A stretch of DNA of 64,000 nucleotides from Mytilus galloprovincialis (Eukaryota; Mollusca; Bivalvia; Mytilida; Mytilidae), in contig NC_134846.1 of assembly GCF_965363235.1 (NCBI RefSeq), forward strand, positions 74,312,724 to 74,376,723, read 5' to 3'. A program made the position numbers and the translations under genes. Every line of letters begins with the position of its first letter. Position 1 is the stretch's first letter. The notes under the pieces were generated by a model that did no database searches, was not told where the DNA came from, and was given only the letters and a program-made list of their open reading frames with translations. This document shows, in pieces, positions 46,480 to 58,400 of the stretch.

Positions 46480-49400
46480 GTAAGATCATGATTTGCTTCA
46501 ATATGAATAATACAACCATGGGGATACATATACCAAAGTATTATGTACATGTAGTTTAGATAATATTTTAAAATCTATGAATGGATAAGCCAAAAACTTG
46601 AATCTAAATATTTAGAAATTATAACAACTAAATTAAAAAAAAATAATGGGCAAATTTTAAAGTGTTAGTAAATGATTGGCAATAATTCAAAGTATTTGTA
46701 AATGATGATTTATCAGATATATAAGCAGCATAGCATCACATTATCATGATGCAAGAAGGGAAGGGCCCATAGAGAACACTGATAAAAATATTGAAATTGT
46801 TTACTATTTGCACTTCGTAATATGCCTCTTGACTTTGTACCACAAGTCACATCACATCTTAACATTTATTTGTGTAGTCATATTCTTGTCAACATTGGTA
46901 TTTGAATTTCTTGGAAAAGAATCTTTCTTAGAAATAAATATTGGTTAGAGTTTTTACACAATGACATTTTATAATGTACAACACAGTATTAAAATGATAA
47001 AACCTTGAAAGTTTTCCAATTAGATTATCTTCATAGGATAAATAATCAAAAAGTTAGCCCAAAACATTAAATGTATGTTTTTGTTTTTATTTCAGTGAGA
47101 AAGAGATTGTTTGGGTAAACCCGACAACAAAAAATGCCAAGGCTCCACATCCATTAGCAATAACAAATGTAAACCAGACAAGAGATCTTTTGGTAAGTTC
47201 ATGAAATTGAGAATGGAAATTGGGAATATGTCAAAGAGACAACAGGAATATGTCAAAGAGACAACAACCAGACCAAAGAGCAGACAACAGCCAACGGCCA
47301 CAAATGGGTCTTCAATGCAGCCAGATAATCCAACACTGGGAGGTCGTCCTCAGCTGGCCCCTAAATAAAATTGTGTATTAGTTCAGTGAAAATGGATGTC
47401 ACACTAAACTGCAATACATATAAATGAACTAAAAATAAAATACATACAAGACTAACAAAGGCCAGAGGCTCCTGACTTGGGACAGGCCCAAAAATATGGC
47501 AGGGCTATACATGTTTTGTGAGATCTTAACATTATGTATGATAAAATAGTACAGACATTTAACCCTAATTAAAGGTTTAGGTATGAGGCATATGCAGTGA
47601 CCTATAAATGTTGTTTTGATCTCTGGTGGATAGTTGTCTTATACTAAATCTCTTTATTTTGTAGTAGGATTGATTTGATTTTTGTCAGGTTGTACAGACT
47701 CTTTTGAAATTGTTACTTGACATTTGCTAGTATCCTTTCCATTTGATTTTATCTATCTACAGCCTTCATAATTAACTTTTGAGCACACATTTTATTGTTG
47801 ATGTAACTTGGATTATTGATGTTTAAATTCGCAAAATACTCTAAGGCTTTTTTTTTGTTACAGGTTGTGTGAAATCTATCATATTCAATAAGTGTATCTG
47901 CATAATTTGATTGTTCTCTGTATTCTTTTATATTTGTCATATATCTTGTTATTTTGCTACATAAATGTTGTTGCTAATGCAATAAAGATTTATTCACTTC
48001 AATGTTTAAAACATATCATTTCAGAGATTACAACATGCTGAAGCGGCACTACAGGCTGATTTACAAACGTCAGAAGAATGGTTAAAATCACACTCTATAG
48101 AATACATGAAACTTACTCTCAAAGATCTGGTTGATAAAGGAAAAGTATCTGGGTATGGTCTTAATGTAACATTTTCTTAATTAATTCTTAAAATTTCTAT
48201 GACATTGGTGGTTTTGGAAAAGTAATAATGGATGAATTTGATTTACTACAACCTTCATTTTACTTGGAGATAACTTATATCATATTTATAGTGCTTTTGT
48301 TGCTCTTCTTTATACTAGCCAACAAGTAAAAATTAGCATACCTTACTTTGCTTTAGTGCTCAAACTTTCTTTCTAATAACCCCTCCCCTTATTTTCCATT
48401 TAGATAAAGTAAGATAAGGATTTCCAAAAAGTTATATCCATTTACTGATCTGTATAAAAAAAATATGAAAAAAAAATAATAATCTTGCAATTTTTTACGT
48501 TGGACTAAATGTAATACATGTAGATGGATTGATTGTTGGTGGTTAATTCCATTTTCAGCATTATTGACTACATCTCAGCAGTCAGTTTTTATCTATGGAT
48601 GAAGCTGGAATACCAGAGAAAACCACTGACTTCCAGCCAAGAGACTGACAATCCTTAGTCAACTAAGATTAGAGTCAAACGCACCTGTCCCTTTCAAAAT
48701 CACAAACTCAATGTGACTAGCTAGTGATGCAGTAGATTAAATACTTAGATCAGTAGACAACCAAGGCCCCTTGTTATGAAAAAGGAGAATGTTCTGTAGA
48801 CAAGTATATATCAATAACTTTATTTCCATTTCAGACTGAAACCAGATCATAAGACAGGGAAAGCAGTACAACATATACAGTTTGATGCTTATGATGTCAA
48901 TGAATTTGAGTATAAATTGAATGTGTAAGTTCATTATTTAGTCCTAAATAATCATAGTACACATTCAAATTTGTTATGCAGCAACAATAAGACAACTCTC
49001 CATCCAAGTCACAATGTATAAAAAGTAAACCATTATTGGTCAAATGTGGCTTTTAATACAAAGCTTTGGCTCACACCAAACAGCAAGCTATAAAGTACCT
49101 CAGATAAATCAACTACATTTATAAAACTGCATGATTAAGATATGAGCCTCAACATATTAAATGCTGAGGTTGGTAAACAGTCGCCAAAAAGAGGAGCAAT
49201 AACTTTAAAGTGTTTGTCCCAAAGCACACTTGATCTTTCATTCATAGATTGGCAACTGCAGTATTTGAAAATATTGAAAGTGCCATTTTACTACATTTTG
49301 TATCTATAAATATTGATTATGAAATTAATGTTTTGCAAAGCTTGAAGTATTATTTTAAAATGGATCATTGAATTCCATTTCAGTATAGAGAAACCCTATA

Positions 49401-52400
49401 CTTCATTTAATAGATTCTTTAGTAAGGAAATCCACAAAAAAAAAATGGTTGGTCACAACTATTAATAAATCCATAGATAAGTCCACATAAACCATTTAGG
49501 TCTTCACATATTCAAGAATTTATTCATTCTTGCCTTTGGATTTTTTTGGTTTAAATGTTTCTAATAGAAGTTTAATGAGAAAAGGCTTTGGATACACAAA
49601 AAATATAAATTGTTATTTTTATTTATTTTTTTTGCATATTTTACAGAGCTATAGAACAATTTACAAAGAGGATCAAATGGAATTTACAAGGCAGTAGAAG
49701 GGTAGGTATTGGTTTGTTTTCTTTCAGGAAAAAAAATAACACAATGCATTTTAAAATGACATAATACTTGCTATTTGCAGTAGAATTGAAGAAAAAAAGA
49801 CTGTTGTAAGCAAATTATTTGTCAATTGAGTATTTTTTAGTATTGCTGATTTGGTAATTGAAAATGGTAGATGGGTTAAACCAGTCACATTAGTGATGGA
49901 GTTCTTCACAGTTTTACATTTACTTTCAATTTATTATTAAAAAAAAATGGGGAAGAGGTAGATGTATACTTGTAAGTGCTGAGAAACTTAAAACCTTATG
50001 CCACCATTTTAATATATTTCAGATATTTGGAAACCTTAGAGCCAAAAGATTGGCTGTTGTTGTTGACATGTCCGATGCTAATGCAGGGTTTGGTAGACTA
50101 CAGACCCTACAGGAAAATCTTGTCGTAAGTTTTATTGTAAACAAAATTCATAATTTGTTGCTCCCTAATGTTGAATATTTTCTCATGATAAAAGGTTCAT
50201 AGTGATATCAGTAGATAAACACAAAGATTGCAGTGGAAATAAAAAAGTGTTATCTGATGTCTTTGCATAGAAGAATGAAGCTGTTAAGTGCATTACGATG
50301 ACAATTGTTAAGATTGAACACCAGTAAATCTATGGTTTGAATACCTGAAACAATATTTTTATATGATTGGTAAAAGTTTTATATTATTAGACTTTATTCA
50401 TATTTTTACACTTTTCTTTCTATAGCACTTGCTTGATGAACAGTTATCAAAGGCGACTTCTGTATATCTGATGTCCTTCGGAACTGATATTGACCCACTA
50501 TGGCCAGTATCTAGGGATGTCAATATTAGAATGTAAGTAAATATATATACATGTATATACATATAAACATTATAAGGGAGGATAAATATAGAGTCTACCA
50601 CTGCATCGAGTGTAATACGATATTTATCCTCTCGAGACAGTTGAATTTTCAAATTTAAAATGTGAGGCTTGCTGTCAAGAGTGGATAAATATCGTATTAC
50701 ACGAGATTTTGTGGTAAAATCTGTTTCTCTAATGATTTTCAAACAATACGCCGGCAAACTTATTGCTTCTTTGCGACTGATCTGCAAAAAGATGTGTTCT
50801 TTGTATGTGACGTCATCAGACATGGTCGTCTTTTTTCATGCCGTCACAATATGAAATTCAGAGGAAAACAAGAATATTCGACGTCATAATCGGATTTTAA
50901 CCAATGAAGAACTGAGATCAAACGAACCACACGTTGATAATTTTTTTATACAATGGGTGCAGAAAGGGATAAATTGAAGATGAATTAGAGAAAGTCTATT
51001 ATGGAGGAATGAAATCAAGTTGAAAAGCTTACCATACTTATAGTGTTTTGTTTTACATATAAAATAAAATTAAGAATAAAAATGGGGAATGTGTCAAAGA
51101 GACAACAACCCAACCAAAGAGCAGACAACAGCCAAAGGCCACCAATGGGTCTTCAATACAGCAGGAAACTCCAACGACCAGTTAAAGAAACTTACATGAA
51201 ACTGTATGAATATACAGAGAATTGGCATTCAACATTAAAAAACAATAAAAATGCTATCTGATAATTTTACAAAGAGGTATATTGTATCATACAATTATAG
51301 TCTTTTGATCTTCATATCTGGCATAGAAGTTGATAATAATAATAACCTAAGAAAAGTTTAGACCATTCTACCCCTAATACAAAAATCCAACATTAAAATA
51401 CATTTTTTTTTTTGTAATGTTGCATTTTTTATTGTCACTCAGAATATTTGAAATTAAAGAAATTCCCACCTGCATTTAATTTGATATGGCCTTCAACTTT
51501 TCAAAAAATTCTAAATTCTAGATCATTAGTGTCCTTTATTCAGGAAAAATTGTCTGTTTCAGCATTTAAAATGTCTATATATTACAAGAAGAATAAACAC
51601 TTAAATAGAATATACTTATGTTCATGTGAAATTTGAATAGATAAATAACATGATGTATATGAATAATTCCAGAATAGAGGAAGGTAAAGAATGGGTATTA
51701 CGTATAAGACAGAGTGGAGGATGTAATCTACTGAAGGCCATGAAACATGTTATGAAGCTTAAAGACATCGACTCAGTTCTCCTTATATCAGGCAGTGTGT
51801 AAGTAGATAGTTACTTTGTTTCAAAGAATACCTGTAGGTTTATATGCTTTCTTTTGTTGATTATTTGTGTCACCAAGTATTTTTGAAATATTATATTTTT
51901 TTCTTTATTGTGTTCAAATACTTTGTATTTTAATCTTTGATGCAACTTTGAAAAAAATATGTTCAAATATGATGGATTGAGTTTGACTTCCTTGAAATAT
52001 TTGCATTTTCAATTTTTTTTTTTTTTTATTATTTTTAAGAGGGTAAAACCAGGATTGCCTGGGGTTGAAGTAATAAAACTTGGGTCAGTGCTCAGAGCAC
52101 AAAATTCGTGCTTGAAACATGAAATTAAGCATTTTGATTGGTTGATTTTGGAGTATGTGTACAAAAAACTCTAAAGTTTTATGACTTCAAGGCCTGGTCT
52201 ACTATTTAACACTTGTCACTTTATAAGTTGAATTATATTAATGATTTACTACTGTCATCAGAATAAAATAGTTTCATGGAAAAATGTATATATATTTTTG
52301 TAGTCCAGATCAGACAACTGAAGTGTTATGTGATTATATACATCAGATGGGTGTTGGTCAACATATAGAATTAAATTGTGTGGCCTATGATTGCAGTAAT

Positions 52401-55400
52401 CAGCTAACAAATGTAAGTAAAACATTCTAGATTGGATTAATTGTTTTTAAATTTCCCTTTAATAATAAAAAATGTCCACATTTGCACAGGCCAAAAAGCA
52501 TAGTAAATGGAGAATACTTTTAAAAACTTTGAAAATGAAACAGTTAAATTTTGCACTTCACTCACTCTAGTCTATTTGAAATCAATGATAAATGTTTAGA
52601 ATAATTTAAGAGATGATTTAAAATCCTTGTACATGTATCTTTTTCATTTCTTTTTCTTTGACAGTTAACATTAAGGAATTTGGCAGAAGCCTCAGGAGGT
52701 TCATATCATTGTTATACAGCGAGTTGTGAGGTATGTATGGAGTTATTTACCCTGTAATCATATTAGGCACTAGATATAAATTAAAGATTAAGCTTGTAAA
52801 AAAAATTGAAATGAATATGAAAAGTGTTATTTATACACATATGGATACAAATGATGCAGATTGTGGACAAAGAAGTAATATTATTAGAAATAAGGATAGT
52901 AAATGATTAATGCATAATGTGTTCAATGGAAAGGTGGCATGATAATATGGAAAATTTTGAACCACTACCCTTTGCCAATTGCTGTTAATATACTAATTGT
53001 ACGTCTTCCAAAAAAACACCTTTTATTGAAATTTAAATCTGCAAGACATGATAACTTTCTATCCTGTACTATTGTATGTCAACTTAATCTGATTTGAATA
53101 CCGATCCTGTCTCCATGCTTTACTAACAAAAATGTGTCTTAAACAAACTTTTAAAAATTGGGAGGAAAATGTTTCATTTGTGACATAATTATCAAACAGA
53201 ATGTACTATAAAACAAATACTCTTAATTAGAAACAACAAGTTTTTCCTATTTTAATCAACCAAATTCTACAAAAAAAAATACATTTCAAAACAACGAATA
53301 GTTTTGTAGACAAAGAACACATAAGATCTTAGGAAGGATAGATAAATGACTAAATTTCTTTAGAGTAAATGTTTATGTTATTGTAGGAACAAATTTATAC
53401 TGGAACAGAGATAAGTGTTATATTGAAGGAAATTCAGAAAGCCCAGGATGTGATCAACAAAATAAAGGAAATGAGACAGGGAATGATGGGAAGTGCTTTA
53501 GTCAGTATTATAAATGAGGTAAACATAGGAACAAGGTGTCTGTCAGGGTTTCTTTCAGTTTTAATTTTTATTTTACATGTATCAAAGGTGATAATAAAGT
53601 TAAGTGCCAAATTTTGTTTTTGATATTGCTATAATTTAATAAAAATTAGAAAGTGATTTGAAAACCATACAAACATGTGTTTTCTTCAACCAAAGGAACA
53701 GTTAAAAATCAGGACATCTTGAAATGAAAATTCTTAAAAATAATATTGAATTATTGTTTAAAAAAAGAAAAAGATGGCTGCCGACGTTTATGGTCGTGTT
53801 GTATCGTGTTTTATCGTCTAGTGATTTCAACAGTGAATTGTCTGATTTAAATAGAACTACAAACATTGAAAATGAGCCTGATGGTTTACAAGAAGTTCAC
53901 GATGATACTTTCAGGGAGTATTTACCCCAAAACAGCCAAATTGTTGGTTCAATTTCTCAAGCTGTGTCATGCACATGTTATTCAGTTTGTAGCAGAATAT
54001 AGTCGATCTCTTAGACAGTGTTATTAGATGTGTCAATACATGATGTGCCACTGCATTTATACTTGAAATATTGCTTGTATAAACTATTTATATATTATCT
54101 GTTGTGTTTTTACCTTATATTTTGCTCTTATACTAATATTTTGTGTGTAATTATGTTGTAACGTTTACTTATATTCACTTATTGTATGTTCATTGAATCT
54201 CATTTAGTTGACGATACTCAGTTTGTTACATACATCTGAAGAACTTGAAATTTCTATTTAGATATCAACAGAGGTATCCAAATTACCACAGTCCAGGTTC
54301 TTACCTAGACCCCCAGGTCATGATTTACAGCTTAAAATAGAAGTGCCAAAATTCTTAGCTAGATGTTCAATTGAATGGATCAAACAACATGGATTGAAAG
54401 GTAAGAAAAATGTTTTACTTAATTAAATCATTACCTTTGATTATGACATTATAATGAATGCATTAAATTTAAGATACCCTTTATCTGATTTTTTTTCGCA
54501 TCAGTTTTTTTCACGATTTGATGAAGAAATATGCAGGTTATATTTTAACTGTGTATAATTTTCGCTGAATGAGAAGATACAATTGAAAAAATCTCTGTAT
54601 TGTATGTTAAAAATGTTAACAACATAATGTGATTAACTGAAAGATAATAAATTTCATATTAATACATGTACTACAAAATTTTAAAATACACATATTCAGA
54701 GATCTTTCAATGGTAGAATCAAGTTCATTGCGGCATGGTAAAAAATAAAGTTTTTAATCAAGATTGTGTTGGTATTACAGAACATTTGAAAGAATATTTG
54801 TTTAAATATTAAAATATTTTATTTTTGATATTTTCAGCAAGAAAATTGGATTTGTATCAAGTTTTAGCACCCAATGCCTACTCTTACAAAGAAGAATTTA
54901 TACCTGTTATAAAGAAAGCTGTTCAGTCACAAGTGCATGAGGTAATTATCTCCCCTGATCTGTACACTACATTCTTCTCTTATTTTCTTTGTCTTATTGA
55001 CAGTATACATAACATTCAGTAATTTCAGCTTTTAGTAATCTTTTACTTAACTGAAAAACAAAATTATTTAGTATATTCAAAAATAATTAAATGCTAATTT
55101 GGAATTTTTGATGTTTTTTATGCCCCACCTACGATAGTAGAGGGGCATTATGTTTTCTGGTCTGTGCGTCCGTTTGTCCGTCCGTTCGTTCGTCCGTCCG
55201 TCTGTCCCGCTTCAGGTTAAAGTTTTTGGTCAAGGTAGTTTTTGATGAAGTTGAAGTCCAATCGACTTCAAACTTAGTACACATGTTCCCTATGATATGA
55301 TCTTTCTAATTTTAATGCCAAATTAGAGTTTTTACCCAAATTTCACGGTCCACTGAACATGGAAAATGATAGTGCGAGTGGGGCATTCGTGTACTGAGGA

Positions 55401-58400
55401 CACATTCTTGTTGTGTAAAATATAACAGGAAATATTGACATCTTTTACATTCTTTTTTTTAAACATGAATATTTGTAGAAGATACCTGTTCATAAGTAAA
55501 TTATGTCTAAGCCAAAAAAAAAGCTCTGCTTGTAATTCTAATGACACCACTCAAGTTTTAAATGAAAATTGACATTATAAAGTTTTTAATTTGCATTTAG
55601 TTCACATATTGGCAGAGATTAGAATAGTAAACATATGCTGCATGAACAGATTTTAATAAGAATACAATTAAAACTATTTCAGAAAGCTATGGTACAGTTC
55701 CAATGGCATGATGGTTCTATGAAGAATGTGCATGTGGATATGACCCAGCTGTTTGAATATCAGAAACAATTAAATTCTGGAGTTGGCCTGTATGAAAAAA
55801 GAATTGATTGGTTGGCCACCGGTAGTCGTAGAATTTTTGGAACTGTTGTAGATAAAAAGTAAATCTACTTATTGTTTTTTATCTCACACAGATATTAAGT
55901 GACATTTTTTTAGATATGCATATGTTACATCCAAATTAATATTTTCAATTTATTGTTAGTATCTTAAGTAAATTATTATAGATACCAGTAGATTGAAACT
56001 TTAAATATAGGCAAGACAAAATCTACAAATAAGTCTATTTTGGAAATTGTAAATCAACTTCTTATTTGAGATACTGCTCATTAATTTGTTTTGTGTTTTT
56101 GGTCATGGTTGAAAAAAAAGGAAAATAAAAAAATACTAAATTTTGAGTTAAATTCAAAATGGAAAGCTCAAACTAATCAAACGTATGGATGACAACTGAA
56201 GGTGTACAAAGACCTAGGTGAGCAACACAGGCGCTTGAGAACATTAAGTTTATGAAAATTATTGTCTCAGAATTTTGGGTCTCCTGAAGTGTTCATTTTA
56301 TATCCTGTTATTAACTTGACGTATATGTTTCTATTACAGTGTAGTTATTCTGATAGATATGTCTGTATCTAATGTCAACTATTTAGTCCACATACAACAC
56401 TCAATACGGTTATTGATGGAACAACAAATGGCCAACAAAAAGTTCTTCAATGTCATTGCGTAAGTATAAACATCTTTTTTATCAAATGTTTGATTGACGA
56501 TTTTTAGTTGGATCACATTATTTGTCTGGTTTTTTTTTTCTATTATTATACAATTTTTTATAAGGTCAAGTTGAACCTATATCTCTAATTCATAAATTCA
56601 TAAATAAGCATGTATGTTTTTAAGATGCATTTCAAAATTTGGCATATTGTTATATTTTACAAATTGATGACTTTCACATTTTCCTTTTGATTTTAGATTT
56701 GGAAGTAAAGCTGTTGCATGGAAACCCACAATGATGAAGCCTACAGAACAGAATCTACAAGCTGCATGGAAGTAAGCTTTAATATGCAAAAAGAGTATTT
56801 AGACATTTGGTTAAGAGAAAATTTAGATTGAAAATTAATGCAGTAATTGTGACTAATTTATAACACTTTTATAAAATTTGTTATTATAAATATATATATA
56901 AAGAGCTAGAGATTACATAACTGCATTATATTTTATCTCACCTTAAACCCAAAAGGTTTAATCATGATTATTAGTTGCCATTCAATATCATTCTTATTTC
57001 CCTAGTTGTTTCATGTGTTCATTATTATGTCACATGAATTTTCAAGCTGTCAGAAGTGGCAATAGCAATGAATGTACATGAAAATCTTAAAGCTTTTACT
57101 TACAATTTTAGTTAAACATTCCAGTATATCGATTTGCTTCTTAAGTCATTGACAATTTCATCTATGTAGATTTTTATTGTATAACTAAGAGATATTAATA
57201 CTGTTTTAAATTTCCAGATGGATTTTAGACTTACAGTGTGGAGGGAGCAGAAATTTCCTGTCAGCATTTAAATTGGCTGTAGAAAATGAAGAAGAAATCA
57301 AACATAAAATCAGTAAGTTATTATTGTTGGAAAAAACAAGCAAATGCAAGCTTATTATGAAAGTGATATTTAATGATTTCTTTATTTTTAAGAAGCTGAC
57401 GAATTTAATTATCTTATTAATTTGGGAATATGTAGCATGTAAATGACTCATATCTTTATTTTATGAAAATTAGAAGATTTAGTTTGATTGCCAATGAGAA
57501 AACATTCCACAAGAGACCAAATTACAAAGAAATGAACTAATAGGTCACTGTGAGGCTGTACCTTTATACTTTTGATTTTTTTTTGACAAGTTGAACTTTT
57601 TTTTGTACAAAACAATTCTCAGGTATTATATGGTTTTAAACTGCCATATGTGAGGGAGGGATTAACAAAGACTTGATATAAAAATCATGTGTTATGATTT
57701 AACCATCACATGCAGAAAATTGTCACTACTTGCATACCACTGAATTTATAGTGTCTTAAGTATTGTCAACATGTGATATCTAAGATTTTAAATATTCACT
57801 GTACTTGTTGATGTATTTTATAGTTACAATGGTAGTTTTATAGCATGATAAAAAGAAACTCCATAAAAGTATAATTGAATATATGTTTTCATTAACTTGC
57901 ATTTTACAAAATATAGAATATTTTACTTCTGCTTTATAGTTCCAGAAGGCATTTACCTTTTCACCAGTGGAGTTCCAGATCAAAGTCAAGATATGTGTAT
58001 GTCCTACATTGAACAGGCAACCAGTGGAAGGGGGATGAAACTTCACTGCATTTTATTTAATGTTGATGACTATGATGCTAATGGTGCTATACCTGGTCGC
58101 TATGCCAACATCACACGAACGGGAGAATGCTTACGTAACATGGCACATTGTAGTGGTGGTAGATTCCATTGGTTTAGAGAAACAGGTGAATACCAATAAA
58201 AACACTTGTTTTAAGTCAAAAGAAAATTCATGGTTTAAGGCATTTATATTTTATTTGTGCAGTCCATAATATGATCACATGTATTAACATAACTTCTTTG
58301 CCTTAAATGTATAGGCTTAAATGAAACAAACAATATTATCATATTGCTGATAACCCAACACAGCATTTTACAACAATGCAATTTTCTTTTAATTATTTTT

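Noticed and set aside
47111-47368. 85-codon plus-strand frame continuing past VWA3A-like exon 3
   Set aside because: It is in a different frame from exon 3 and runs into the Penelope-type tail; the donor GTAAGT at 47193 ends the exon.
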